Assembly: GCF_019703325.1 (NCBI RefSeq)
Contig: NZ_AP024819.1
Span: 496,001-560,000 of the forward strand
Origin: Helicobacter sp. NHP19-012
Lineage (GTDB): Bacteria > Campylobacterota > Campylobacteria > Campylobacterales > Helicobacteraceae
Direction of reading: 5' to 3'
Length of the DNA stretch: 64,000 nucleotides
Part shown: piece by piece, positions 49,712-59,884 of the stretch
Layout of the letters: the number at the start of each line of letters is the position of its first letter
How positions within the stretch are numbered: position 1 is the first letter of the stretch
Translations under genes and position numbers: made by a program
The notes under the pieces: generated by a model
Database searches by the model: none
Told to the model about the DNA's origin: nothing
The model's input: the letters and a program-made list of their open reading frames with translations, nothing else

Positions 49712-51495
49712 TAGGGCTTTCTCTCTAGGTTTTTATCCCACCACAGATAGGGCGAAAAGCCATAGGGGGGGTTTTTAAGCATGGCGAGTTTATCCCAATA
49801 GGCGATGCGCCAAAAGGGGGCGTGGAAGTGGGGGATCACATAAAAGCCCCACAAAAGCACCCTATCTAGGGCACGCACGGCGGATATTTGGTTTTGGCGG
49901 TCTTTGGCTTTAATCACCATGTCAATCAAGCCATCGATCGCTGGGTTAGCAATGCCGGCGTAATTTTGGCTACCCGCTTGTGTGGCACTCTTACTCCCCC
50001 AAAAATAGCGTTGCTCATTGCCCGGGAACAGCGATTGCCCGATACTGCCGACCACCATGTCGTAATCAAACTTCTTCACCCGCCCCATATACTGGCTCAA
50101 ATCCACCCTTTGCACTTGCATATTAATCCCCAAAACCTTTAGATTCTTGGCGTAAGCTAAAGCTAATCTCTCAAAGGCTTCGTTATTTAAAAGCATGGTG
50201 AAAACAAAGGGTTCTTTGGTTTTGGCGTTGATGAGTTGGTTGTCTTGCACCACATAACCGGCTTGCTTTAAAAGGGCTTGGGCGTATTTTAAATTCTCCC
50301 GCCGATTTTGCCCGAGTTTCACCGCCCCGTTTGTGCGTGGTACTAAATAGGGCGTGGTGAAAATCCTTGGGTTGTACTTTTCTAGCTCAGGTTTAAATTT
50401 CTCTAAATCTTGCAATTCTTGCCCTGTAGGCAAACCGCTAGACGCAAAGACAGAGTTACTAAAATAGCTGGTGGTGCGTTTGTATTGTGAGAAAAAGAGA
50501 TTTTTATTCGCCCATTCAAAGTCAAAGGCGTAAAATAGGGCTTCGCGCACTCTTATGTCTTTAAAAAGCTCGCGTCTAGTATTCATAAAAAAGCCTTGCA
50601 TGCCAGAAGGCAGGGCGTGTTTAAAAAGCACCTTATGGATACGCCCGCTAGAAATCCCCTTACCCACATACCCCCTAGCCCACACCTTCGCCGTGCTCTC
50701 AAACCGCCAATCATACGCCCCACTTAAAAAGGCTTGCAAAGCCACCGAGTCGTCCTTGTAATAGTCAAAACGCACCAAGTCAAAATTATAAAAACCCTTT
50801 TGCACGGGCAAATCCTTCGCCCAATAGTTTTTGTTGCGTTGATAGGTGATTTGCTTACCAATGGCAAAGTTTTTAATCGTGTAAGGGCCACTAGACACGG
50901 GTACTAAAAGGGGGTTGTTGAAATCGTGGGTGGTGAAGAAGTGTTTAGGCAGGATTTGCAACTGCCCCAAGATTAGGGGCAATTCGCGGTTATGGGTGTT
51001 TTTAAAGCTGAATTTGACATGCCATTTATCCAGCACAATGGCTTCTTTAATGTCGCTGTAATACTGCCTAAAAACGGGGCTGCCCTTTTGCATGAGAATG
51101 TCAAAGCTAAACTTTATATCGCTGGCTAAAATCGGCACGCCATCGCTGAACTTCGCCCTTTTGTCGATCCCAAAAATCACATACGAATTGTCCTTAGCCA
51201 CTTCTATGTCATTGGCGATTAAAGCGTATTCAGCATAGGGCTCATCTAGGCTTTGGGCTAGTAGCGTGTCATAGACGAGCTCTAAACCGCTTGCCTTTGT
51301 GCCTTTGAGTAAAAAGGGATTTAGGCTATCAAAAGTCCCTAAAGCGTAGTTTTTGAGTAGTCCGCCTTTGGGGGCGTTGGGGTTGGCGTAGTCAAAATGC
51401 GTGAAGTTTCTTTGGTATTTGGCTTTTTCGCCTAGAGCGATAAAGGGGCTAGCCCAAAGCCACACCCCACATAGCACAAACGCTAAAAATTTCAC
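49711..51495 (-). CDS. oppA: Oligopeptide ABC transporter substrate-binding protein
   Basis: This ~594-residue periplasmic protein of the SBP_bac_5 family has a signal peptide ([19 protein letters not shown]), the N-terminal [31 protein letters not shown] typical of the YejA-like branch, [19 protein letters not shown] and C-terminal [17 protein letters not shown] choose GTG 51495, overlapping the trpS stop (GTGTGA), because the longer form would put 22 residues before the signal peptide. Confidence 0.92.
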   Translation of the reverse strand: MKFLAFVLCGVWLWASPFIALGEKAKYQRNFTHFDYANPNAPKGGLLKNYALGTFDSLNPFLLKGTKASGLELVYDTLLAQSLDEPYAEYALIANDIEVAKDNSYVIFGIDKRAKFSDGVPILASDIKFSFDILMQKGSPVFRQYYSDIKEAIVLDKWHVKFSFKNTHNRELPLILGQLQILPKHFFTTHDFNNPLLVPVSSGPYTIKNFAIGKQITYQRNKNYWAKDLPVQKGFYNFDLVRFDYYKDDSVALQAFLSGAYDWRFESTAKVWARGYVGKGISSGRIHKVLFKHALPSGMQGFFMNTRRELFKDIRVREALFYAFDFEWANKNLFFSQYKRTTSYFSNSVFASSGLPTGQELQDLEKFKPELEKYNPRIFTTPYLVPRTNGAVKLGQNRRENLKYAQALLKQAGYVVQDNQLINAKTKEPFVFTMLLNNEAFERLALAYAKNLKVLGINMQVQRVDLSQYMGRVKKFDYDMVVGSIGQSLFPGNEQRYFWGSKSATQAGSQNYAGIANPAIDGLIDMVIKAKDRQNQISAVRALDRVLLWGFYVIPHFHAPFWRIAYWDKLAMLKNPPYGFSPYLWWDKNLERKP

Positions 51496-52475
51496 ACCAA
51501 GCCCATGAGCGTTTTGGCTTTGCCGTAGGTCGCTTGTGCTAGGGGGCGCACTTTTGCACACCCATCATTTAGCACCTTTAAGACATAATCAGGGCTTTCT
51601 TGTAGCCGTTTATAATTCTCTTGTATGGGCGTTAGGGTGCTAATCAAAAGCTCAATCAAGGCATTTTTAAAATGCCCGTAACCCTTGCCTTGAAAGTCAT
51701 TTTCTATTTGTGCTCGGCTTTGCCCGCTTAAATTCTCATAAATGCCAAGTAAATTATACAGCCCTGCCCTTGTGGCATCAAAGGCAACCACACCCATAGA
51801 GTCGGTGGTGGCTTTTTTGATTTTCTTAGCGATTAAATCCGGGGTGTCTAGCAAGAACAGGGCGTGCAAGGGGGCTTTATGTGATTTACTCATTTTAATG
51901 CTGGGGTCATCTAGCCCCATCACCCTAGCCCCACTTGCAGCGATCAAAGGCTCAGGCACGACAAAGCACGCGCCATAATCTCGATTAAAGCGTTGGGCTA
52001 AATTTCTTGCCAACTCTAAATGTTGCTTTTGGTCTTCGCCCACAGGCACGGCGTTGGTTTGGTAAAGCAGAATGTCCGCAGCCATTAACACAGGGTAGGC
52101 AAAGAGCCCTGCACTCACCTGCTCTTGCTTGGCACTCTTGTCTTTAAACTGGGTCATACGATTAAGCTCGCCCATGCCTGCTATGCAGTTTAACAGCCAC
52201 GCTAAAGCCCCATGCTCGTCTATTTGGCTTTGGATAAATAAACTAGACTTGCTAGGCTCAATGCCACAAGCTAAAAGTAAAGTTGCCATTTCTAGGCTTT
52301 GGGCGTGCAATTCTTTGGGGTCTTTGGGGATGGTGATGGCATGTGAATTAACAATACAAAAGATATTTTCATAAATATCTTGGGCTTTTACCCATTGCTT
52401 GATTGCCCCTAGATAGTTGCCTAAATGCACCCCCCCGGTGGGCTGAATGCCTGAAAACACTCTGGCCTTACTCAT
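51492..52475 (-). CDS. trpS: Tryptophanyl-tRNA synthetase
   Basis: This 327-residue class I synthetase charges tRNA-Trp. It has [18 protein letters not shown] (HIGH-like), [26 protein letters not shown] and [10 protein letters not shown] (KMSKS loop). It overlaps bioC by 4 bases (ATGA) upstream and oppA downstream. Confidence 0.96.
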   Translation of the reverse strand: MSKARVFSGIQPTGGVHLGNYLGAIKQWVKAQDIYENIFCIVNSHAITIPKDPKELHAQSLEMATLLLACGIEPSKSSLFIQSQIDEHGALAWLLNCIAGMGELNRMTQFKDKSAKQEQVSAGLFAYPVLMAADILLYQTNAVPVGEDQKQHLELARNLAQRFNRDYGACFVVPEPLIAASGARVMGLDDPSIKMSKSHKAPLHALFLLDTPDLIAKKIKKATTDSMGVVAFDATRAGLYNLLGIYENLSGQSRAQIENDFQGKGYGHFKNALIELLISTLTPIQENYKRLQESPDYVLKVLNDGCAKVRPLAQATYGKAKTLMGLV

Positions 52476-53197
52476 ATAAGCTCCCCAATAAAAAATATAG
52501 CTTCATAGCTTAGGCTGGCATAGGGGGCATGCAATTTTAAAGCTTTCGCCTTAGAAAAGGGCAAGCTACCGCCGCCTAAAAGTCCGCCTTTTTTGAGCTG
52601 TTGTAAAAAGCTCTCTCTGTCGTTAAATTCTTGTTTGAATGTTTCAACCCACATGGTTTGTTTAAACCCCTTAAAACTTTGCTTTAAAATGTCCTGCACT
52701 TCTTTAGCCCCCCTTAAAGGCGAGTGGGTGTTTAAGAAGGCGTGCAACTCGTGCAAACTGGCAGCGGTGTGTATGGCTAACGCCACACGCTGGCAACAGC
52801 ACGACAAGTGCCGACACAACTTGCCTAGATTGTCCGCCCATTGCAAAGACGATGCCCCAATGGCTAAATCACTTTGGGTGAGCTTAACGCTCTCAAAGTC
52901 GCCACACTCTAGGCGGACACTCTTGGCGTTTGGGCTGGTTGTGGGGTGTAAGGCGAGCATTTGGCTAGAAATGTCTAGCCCCACAAATTCGCCCACTTTT
53001 AAGCCCAAAGATGGCAGGGCTTTTAACACATTGCCGCTCCCACAGCCCAAATCTAAAACCTTAGCGTAAAACCTATCAGCCAAAGGGGTAAGCAGAGCTT
53101 GCACCATGCGATCTTGTACGCTTGAAAAGCGCGCGTAAGTTTTGGCACTCTTGCTAAAAGAGTGGCACACCGCTTCACCCACAAAGCCCCCTTTCAT
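52472..53197 (-). CDS. bioC: Malonyl-ACP O-methyltransferase-like SAM enzyme
   Basis: This 241-residue methyltransferase has [21 protein letters not shown] at the start and SAM motif [16 protein letters not shown], then LDISSQML and [13 protein letters not shown] (the BioC-like post-motif region). BioC starts biotin synthesis by methylating malonyl-ACP. It leads the minus-strand operon and is divergent from secG. Exact substrate is inferred from similarity and the H. pylori neighbourhood. Confidence 0.75.
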   Translation of the reverse strand: MKGGFVGEAVCHSFSKSAKTYARFSSVQDRMVQALLTPLADRFYAKVLDLGCGSGNVLKALPSLGLKVGEFVGLDISSQMLALHPTTSPNAKSVRLECGDFESVKLTQSDLAIGASSLQWADNLGKLCRHLSCCCQRVALAIHTAASLHELHAFLNTHSPLRGAKEVQDILKQSFKGFKQTMWVETFKQEFNDRESFLQQLKKGGLLGGGSLPFSKAKALKLHAPYASLSYEAIFFIGELI

Positions 53198-53228
53198 GGC
53201 TAAAACCCTAATTTTAATAAAATTTTGC

Positions 53229-53260
53229 TAAAATCGCCATTTAATCCTTGCACTTTGGAG
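53229..53260 (+). promoter_or_regulatory. secG promoter and ribosome site
   Basis: TGCTAAAAT (extended -10 ending about 53234) and GGAG at 53257-53260 precede the start codons GTG 53264 and TTG 53267. Confidence 0.4.
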
Positions 53261-53266
53261 CGTGTG

Positions 53267-53731
53267 TTGAGTAGTCTGTTCTTGGTCTTACAGATTGTGC
53301 TGGCTGTGTTGATTGTCATTGTGGTGTTGTTGCAAAAAAGCTCAAGCATTGGGCTGGGGGCGTATAGTGGGAGCAATGAGTCGCTCTTTGGGGCGAAGGG
53401 CCCGGCAAGCTTCATGGCAAAGGCGACTATGGTTTTGGGCTTTTTGTTTCTCACAAACACCATCACTTTGGGCTATTTCTACAATAAAGAATACAACATT
53501 AGTTTGATTGACAACGCCCCTAAATCTGCCCCCCTTGTGCCCTTAGTGCCTAAAAACCCCACACAGAACAACCCCCTAAGCAACCCCTTATTGTTGCCTA
53601 AAACCGAAAACCACCCCCTAGCCGTACCCTACAAGCACGAAAAACACAATGTGATCCCCCTACCCGAGCACAAGCCACACACAGAGAGCAAGAAAGACAG
53701 CAAAGAAACTAAAAAAGAGAAAAAGGACTAG
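53267..53731 (+). CDS. secG: Protein translocase subunit SecG
   Basis: The ~154-residue protein has the SecG core in its first 80 residues: helix 1 [43 protein letters not shown], and helix 2 [18 protein letters not shown], followed by a long Pro/Lys/His-rich hydrophilic tail that other bacteria lack but Helicobacter SecG has. I prefer TTG 53267 with GGAG six bases upstream; GTG 53264 is equally possible. frr follows two bases after the stop. Confidence 0.92.
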   Translation: MSSLFLVLQIVLAVLIVIVVLLQKSSSIGLGAYSGSNESLFGAKGPASFMAKATMVLGFLFLTNTITLGYFYNKEYNISLIDNAPKSAPLVPLVPKNPTQNNPLSNPLLLPKTENHPLAVPYKHEKHNVIPLPEHKPHTESKKDSKETKKEKKD

Positions 53732-53733
53732 CC

Positions 53734-54291
53734 ATGTTAGAAGACATTTACAAGCACACCAAAGAGCAAATGCAAAAGAGTTTGCAGGCCTTGAGTAAGG
53801 ATTTCACCACCCTAAGAAGTGGCAGGGTTTCAATCAGCTTAGTCGATCATGTCCGCGTAGAGTATTACAACACCCCCACGCCCTTAAACCAAGTCGCTTC
53901 CGTGATCGCCACAGACGCTTCGACAATCACAATCACCCCTTGGGAGAGAGGGCTGCTTAAAGACATTGAAAGGGCATTGCAAGAAGCAAATATTGGGGTT
54001 AATCCTAGCAATGATGGTGAAAATGTCAAACTTTTCTTCCCCCCTATGACGATGGAGCAGCGTAAAGAGATCGCCAAAGACGCGAAGGCGATGGGCGAAA
54101 AGGCGAAGGTGGCGATCCGCAATGTCCGCCAAGAGGCGAACAACCAAATCAAAAAGCTAGAGAAAGACAAAGCCATTAGCGAGGATGAGAACAAACGGGC
54201 TTTGGCTGAGGTGCAAAAATACACCGATGACTTCATTAAAAAAATAGACGAGCACACCAAAGCCAAAGAAGAAGAAGTGCTAAAGGTGTAA
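53734..54291 (+). CDS. frr: Ribosome recycling factor
   Basis: This 185-residue protein shows the RRF layout: helical domain start [19 protein letters not shown], domain [16 protein letters not shown] ... [16 protein letters not shown], and [19 protein letters not shown]. With EF-G it splits terminated ribosomes. It is in an operon with secG and pyrE. Confidence 0.97.
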   Translation: MLEDIYKHTKEQMQKSLQALSKDFTTLRSGRVSISLVDHVRVEYYNTPTPLNQVASVIATDASTITITPWERGLLKDIERALQEANIGVNPSNDGENVKLFFPPMTMEQRKEIAKDAKAMGEKAKVAIRNVRQEANNQIKKLEKDKAISEDENKRALAEVQKYTDDFIKKIDEHTKAKEEEVLKV

Positions 54292-54295
54292 GGCT

Positions 54296-54895
54296 ATGGA
54301 TATTCGTAAAATCTACACCGATTGCGGCGCACTCTTAGAGGGGCATTTCTTGCTCTCTAGCGGCAACCACTCTAATTTTTACTTGCAATCTGCCAAAGTC
54401 TTAGAAGAGCCTAAAATTGCCGAAAAATTAGCCCAAGCTTTAGCCCAAGAAATCCAAAAAGCAAAATTAGGGGCTGAAACCATTTGTTCCCCGGCTTTGG
54501 GGGGGATTTTAGCCGGCTATGAGCTGGCACGGGCTCTTGGCGTGCGTTTTATCTTCACCGAGAGGGTGCAAGGGGCGATGGTTTTAAGACGGGGCTTTAG
54601 CGTTAAAGAGGGCGAAAAGATTTTAATTTGTGAGGATATTATCACTACGGGCGGATCGGCGATGGAGGCTAAGGCGTGCGTGGAAAGCTTAGGGGCAAAA
54701 GTCGTGGGCTTTGCCAGCCTTGCCAATCGGGGTATTTGTGAAAGAGGCTTAAAGCCCACACATAAGGGGGCGTGCAAATTGCCAAATTTGCCCTTTTTTG
54801 CCCTAGCGGATTTTAACTTTGAAATGTATCCGCCAGAGACCTGCCCCCTATGTCAGCACAGCAAACCCATTAAGCCGGGCAGTCGAGGCAATTAA
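54296..54895 (+). CDS. pyrE: Orotate phosphoribosyltransferase
   Basis: This 199-residue enzyme adds orotate to PRPP in pyrimidine synthesis. It has [18 protein letters not shown], the [18 protein letters not shown] region and the PRPP loop [17 protein letters not shown]. It starts four bases after frr and is convergent with the acetone carboxylase operon. Confidence 0.96.
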   Translation: MDIRKIYTDCGALLEGHFLLSSGNHSNFYLQSAKVLEEPKIAEKLAQALAQEIQKAKLGAETICSPALGGILAGYELARALGVRFIFTERVQGAMVLRRGFSVKEGEKILICEDIITTGGSAMEAKACVESLGAKVVGFASLANRGICERGLKPTHKGACKLPNLPFFALADFNFEMYPPETCPLCQHSKPIKPGSRGN

Positions 54896-54905
54896 ATTGG
54901 GGCCA

Positions 54906-54925
54906 GCCAAGCAAGGTGGCTTGGC
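54906..54925. terminator. Hairpin between pyrE and acxB
   Basis: GCCAAGC (54906-54912) and GCTTGGC (54919-54925) form a perfect 7-base stem with a 6-base loop between convergent genes. No long T tract follows on either strand, so it is a weak terminator candidate. Confidence 0.45.
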
Positions 54926-54933
54926 AAAGAGGG

Positions 54934-57296
54934 CTAGACTAATTTAGGTTTGACCCCCCCCTCGTATTTGATCTCCAACTCTTCCACCCGTTTTTCAAGC
55001 TGGGCGATTTTCACCACATGGCGATTTGGCATCACCACAAGGGGAATGTCCTCAAGTTTACCCTTCACGCGCTTGGGCCCGTGGTGATCCCACACGGTGG
55101 CGATGAGCTCCTCGGGGTTTTCCTCGCCCCAAGAGCCGTAGTAGTAAAGGTCTTTGGGTGGCTCGTCCTTGACATGTTTTTTTACAAACTCATCATAGGG
55201 TAAGCCCCTTTTCAAGCGGGCTTTGCGCTCATTGGCGCGTAACTTGGCGGTGGCTTGCTCATCCACAACAAAGGTTTCCTTATCCCACACGACTTTATAA
55301 ATATTTGAAGCAACATGCTCAGAGATGCGCCCGATTTGTAAATCCTCCATCACCAGCTCAGGGTCGCGCTCTAAGACATCGCCATAGCCCCCCGCACCCC
55401 TGCGCGATCATGTACAGCTCACCCTCTTGGGAGCGGTCGAATTGCAAGCCCATATGGTAGGTTGTATAAACTCCGCCTTTAAATGGGCGCTCATTCATCA
55501 CCCGCTCCATAGACAAGTCAAACTCTTCGGGATTTTTCTTGATGATGTCAAAGATGTTGATCCCCTTCACCATTGCCAGCGGATAAGTGGCACACCCATA
55601 GCCCCCAAAGAGCCCGGGCACACTAGAGAATTTTGCCCCAGAGGTAACGGTCATAAAGCCCCACTCGGGCGTGTTGCGTGCCGCCACGATCATTTCATAG
55701 CCCATGCCCCCTCGATATTTGCCAAAGCCTTGGTTATCGCGCACCACACGCTTACTGACTAATTGCAAGAAAGGCACTTCTTCTTCCATCACCTCTTGCT
55801 CGCCGATGTCTGCCATGGCGCAAAATAGGGGAGCAACCGCGTCCTCGCCATCTCTAAAGGCTTTCGCCCCTCCACCCATGCCATTCAAGTCGGCGCATAA
55901 ATTCCCCACCTGCTCGCCATGTTGCGTCTCTCCGCCCCATAAGAAGTCGTTGATTTGGTTAAACCACGGAGCGAGCACATTGGCGTATTTGGTGTGCATG
56001 GAAAATTGCAATTTGGCATAGGCGATTTGCAAGGCACTAAAGGCGCGGAAAGAAGCTTGCAAATTCTGTCCGTTAGGCGCGTCATAAGAGCAATCCCCAA
56101 GTGCCTTCATCGGAGATGATCTCAATGGGAGAGAGCGCGCCTGTGGAGCGGGGCAGATCGGGCCACCAGTGGTTTAAGATCGCTTGGGCAAAGAATGCCT
56201 TTGTGGAAGCTAGGGGTGAATTGATCGCACGGTTGATGATCTCTTTGCCCGAGCCCCTTAAATCCACGGTCATGTGATCGCCCTTGACCGTGATTTTACA
56301 AGCAAACTTGATCAAGATATTCTCTTTGAGCGTGGAATCCACAAACTGCTCCACAGTTACCATGCCATCGGGCATGGCGGCGATGCGGCGGCGCACCTCG
56401 TTTTCCACATCCTCCACAGTCATGCGGATCGCCCCCACAAAGGCATCGATCCCATACTCATCGATCATGCGATCCACAATGTCCATCACACGGCGCACCG
56501 CCCCCATTTTAACCTTAATGTCGGCGAGCATGAGTTTAGGATCGCGCGTGGAGTGCTGTAAGAAAGTCAACAAGTCGCGGCGCAACTTGCCCCTCTCCAC
56601 GATTTTCATCGGGCTGCCCCTGAGACCATCGTCAAAGGGGGTTTCAGAGCCAGAGGGCATCCCGCCGGGCTCACACGCCCCGTTTTCGCCCTCGTGGATC
56701 GTCGCCCCCACCCATGCGATGATTTCGCCATTTCTAATCACGGGGGTGAGCATGGACTGGTCCGTGTTGTGCACACACCCAAAGCGCGCATCGTTATGGA
56801 AGAAGCCATCGCCTGGGTGGATCCCCACGGTGGGTTCATCTTTCCAATACTTCATAATGTAGCGGATCGGGTGGTGCAAGACGGCGGCAAAGGCGATCAC
56901 GCCCCGATTGGACATGTAGCACACATCCCCGCTGGCTGTATAAACCGCCACGGACAAGTCCGCCCACTTCGCCCCGGGGGCTGCGCCCATGCTCTCGCAC
57001 ATTTCAAAGGCCTCATCGAGCGAGCCACTCAGGCGGCGACGAATCCTATCGTATAAAAGTGGATCGCCCCCTTTTTTAAGCACCTCTTCCTCTAAAGGCG
57101 TGCGCGTGGCGATCGAGTGGTGGCGCATGATCGCCGGGTCTGGCCCTAAAAAGAGCGTGGTTTCGTTCATAAAATCATCCACCCACGCCTGCTCTTCAGC
57201 ACTGAGCACCTTTTTATCGCCCCCATGGGTGTGGTGGTTGTGGGCGTGGGGGTGGTTGTGGGCGTGGACATGCGTCCCTTGATTGTTCTTTGGCAT
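54934..57296 (-). pseudogene. acxB: Acetone carboxylase alpha subunit (HyuB-like), two frameshifts
   Basis: Three frames join into ~786 residues: 57296-56082 (LSAEEQAWVDDFMNETTLFLG ... RSTGALSPIEIISDEGT), 56125-55358 (GDCSYDAPNGQNLQASFRAF ... GELYMIAQG) and 55353-54934 (MEDLQIGRISEHVASNIYKV ... HVVKIAQLEKRVEELE). Breaks lie in a G4 run near 56108 and a G6 run near 55386. The start ATG 57296 has AAGGAG, and residues 9-24 are a His cluster, HVHAHNHPHAHNHHTH. With AcxA and AcxC this subunit would carboxylate acetone to acetoacetate. Confidence 0.82.
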
Positions 57297-57306
57297 CGTG
57301 TTCTCC

Positions 57307-59447
57307 TTATTTGGCTTTGACATTTTCTTTAAGCAACCAAACCGCCCCTTGTGGGGTGGGCTCGATCCGCCAATTCTTCTCCACGAGGTAGGTTGTGCTT
57401 TTGGTCGTGACAATGGCAGGTCCGTGGATCACATAATCCGCACTCAGCACGCTCTCATCGTAAATGGGTGTTTCAATGGGCTCGTTTTCATCCACGAAAT
57501 GGACCTTGCGGTGGCTTTTAGCCGGGGGGATGGTGCGTTTGTGATTGGTGTAGAGCTCTTTAAAATGCACCACATCTGTGTCAATGAAGGTCGCCACCCG
57601 CACGGTTTGCACCCGCACACCCGCTTCTGGAGCTTCCACCCCCTTGCCGTAGCGTTTGGCATACACATCCGAGAAGGTGCGGATCGCACGCAAAACATCG
57701 CCCACATGGTTAAAGCGGTTGATGTCAAGCACCACAGAAGTTGTTACCCGTTGGTTGCCATAGCGCATGTCCATTTCTAGGCGGTGCTGCACATGGGTGG
57801 TGTCGTAGCCTTGGCGTTTCAAATCCTCCTTGCCCTTGCGCTCCAACTCCTCAATGTATTCGTTCATGCGCTCGTATTCATCAAAGAGTTTGCGCTCAAT
57901 GGGTTCATACAGCACAATATAGCCGCTGCGCTCGTGGATATGTAGGGGCTTCATGTTGCCCGCGCCCAGAGCCGAAAAGACAGAGGCAAAGGGGGGGAAT
58001 AGGATTTTTTGTATGCCTGCATGGTAGGCGATCCCACAAGCGTGCAAAGGCCCATTGCCCCCATAGGCAACCATGGTGAATTCATCCACATTGCCCCCGT
58101 TTTTGCGTAGCTCCATTTCAATGCCGATCGCCATTTGCTCATCTACAGTGCGCTTAATCACCTTAGCCACTTCGATCACATCCAAATCCAAGTGGTCGCA
58201 AAGCTTGTCTTCAATCACGAATTTAGAGCGTTTGGGGTTGAGCTTGATCACCCCGTTGGCGTAGTTGTCCGGATCAAGGTAACCTAAGAGTAAGTCGGCA
58301 TCGGTAACCGTGGGGTTTAACCCGCCCCGATCATAACACGCCGGCCCGGATCTGAGCCCGCACTCTCAGGCCCGATTTTCACCGCTTGGTGGATGCGATC
58401 GTAAGTGGCAATCGACCCACCCCCAGCCCCTAGGGTGTTTAGGTGGATCATAGGCAGGGTTACCAGCCAGCGGCAGATCACGGGCTGGAAGTCGTAGTGT
58501 TTGACCCCACCCTTAGGCAAAATCCCGATGTCAAAGGAAGTTCCGCCCATGTCCATACACACCACATTGCCAATGTCCGTGGTTTCGGCCAAGTGCTGGG
58601 ATGCGCTCACGCCACTAACGGGTCCGGAGTGGATGGTTTGTAGGCTATCTGTGGAGTTGCTCTGCGCCATCCCCCCGCTGTTGTGGATCACGAGCATGGG
58701 CTTGCCATACCCACTATCACGCAGGTTAGAGCTGAGCTGCCCTAGGGCGTGGAACATGATTTCATACAAAAAAGCGTCTATGATCGTGGTGTTGGCGCGC
58801 ACATATTCGCCCTTGCGCCCCGAAACCTGCGAGCTTAAGATCACGGGGATCGCCCCAAGTTCGTGGGCGGGGTATTCCTCTAAGATTGTTTCAAGCACGA
58901 GCTGCTCGTGGCTGGGGTTTTCGGTGGCATTGGTGAGCGCAACCACAATCGCCTGCGCCCCATTATCCACCAAGTCGCGCACCTGCTTTCTAACATCCTC
59001 TTTTTGCAAGGGCACTAAAATTTCGCCCACGCTATCCACGCGTTCTTTGACGGAGCGCACCATACGCCTAGGCACGATGGGATCGGGGCGTTGGGCGTTT
59101 GGCATATTGCCTTGCTCGGTAACATCTAGTCCCTCACCATAGCCCTTGCCCCGTGATAGGTGGATGGTGTCCTCAAAGCCATGTGTAACAATCGCCCCCA
59201 CTCTAGGCCCCTTGCCCTCGATCAAGGCATTTGTGCCTAAAGTGGTGGCGTAACGCACGCTATCCACCTCTTTTAGCACCTGTTCCCTAGTGAGCCCTGC
59301 GATTTTACAAGCATTGTCCAAGGCGGCGTTAAAGCCCAAGGACAAGTTGTGGTGGGTGGTTAAGGACTTGGATTCAATGTATTTGCCATCCCACGCAAAG
59401 AAGCAATCCGTGAAAGTCCCGCCAATGTCTACAGAAATGCGCTTCAT
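57307..59447 (-). pseudogene. acxA: Acetone carboxylase beta subunit (HyuA-like), one frameshift
   Basis: Two frames give a 713-residue protein when one base is restored near 58338-58345: SAGSDPG then should read PACYDRGGLNPTVTDADLLL. The N-terminal half has the ATP-binding VDIGGTFTDCFFAWDGK, ATTLGTNALIEGKGPRVG, VIHNSGGMAQSNS, MDMGGTSFDIG and LGAGGGSIA; the C-terminal part starts FVIEDKLCDHLDLD and has VAYGGNGPLHACGIA. AAGGAG precedes ATG 59447. Without correction the enzyme stops at 58317. It lies ten bases after acxC and ten before acxB. Confidence 0.82.
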
Positions 59448-59456
59448 GCTCTCTCC

Positions 59457-59875
59457 TTACTTTTTGTCAAACTTAGCCCGCAAATCGGCTTGGGCGTTCT
59501 CACCGGGTCCATAATGCACGCTGGTTTCGGGGTCTTGCCCGATCTCTTTCCAACGCCTTTTAAGGTCGTCAATGTCCCAAAGCATGTCAACGGTGGGGGG
59601 TAGTTTGGGGGGACATACTCGGTTTCAATCTGTGTCCCACAAGTGGGGCAATAGTATTCGTAAATACGGCAAAACTTGGGGTCGGGCGAAAAGGTGTATT
59701 GGTAGCGTTTGGGGTCTAAAATGGGCGGATGGATCTCCTCGGGGTTTCTGTCGTAAATAAGAGTGCCCTTTTTGTAAGTATCTCTAGCATCGCCAAAGTC
59801 ATGCCCACACACACGGCAGAGCCACCGCTCGCTGTTTAAATCGATCATCAGGTATTCGGTCATAGGAACGCGCAT
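59457..59875 (-). pseudogene. acxC: Acetone carboxylase gamma subunit, one frameshift
   Basis: This small zinc-ribbon-like subunit (WLCRVCGHDFGDARDTYKKGT and YEYYCPTCGTQIETEY, four Cys) reads to NYPP, then a C6 run at about 59607-59612 shifts the frame. With C7 the chain continues TVDMLWDIDDLKRRWKEIG and ends FDKK at 59457, just before acxA; as read it runs in a wrong frame to 59444. ATG 59875 follows AAGGAG. The order acxC-acxA-acxB differs from the A-B-C order I recall in other bacteria. Confidence 0.75.
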
Positions 59876-59884
59876 GTTTTCTCC

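Noticed and set aside
54934..55353. Separate acetone carboxylase gamma gene at the operon end
   Set aside because: Its sequence continues the C-terminus of the alpha subunit after a G-run frameshift; the real gamma subunit with the Cys motifs is at 59457-59875.
57283..57780. Long plus-strand open frames opposite the acx operon
   Set aside because: They mirror codon patterns of the minus-strand genes, have no ribosome sites and no family motifs.
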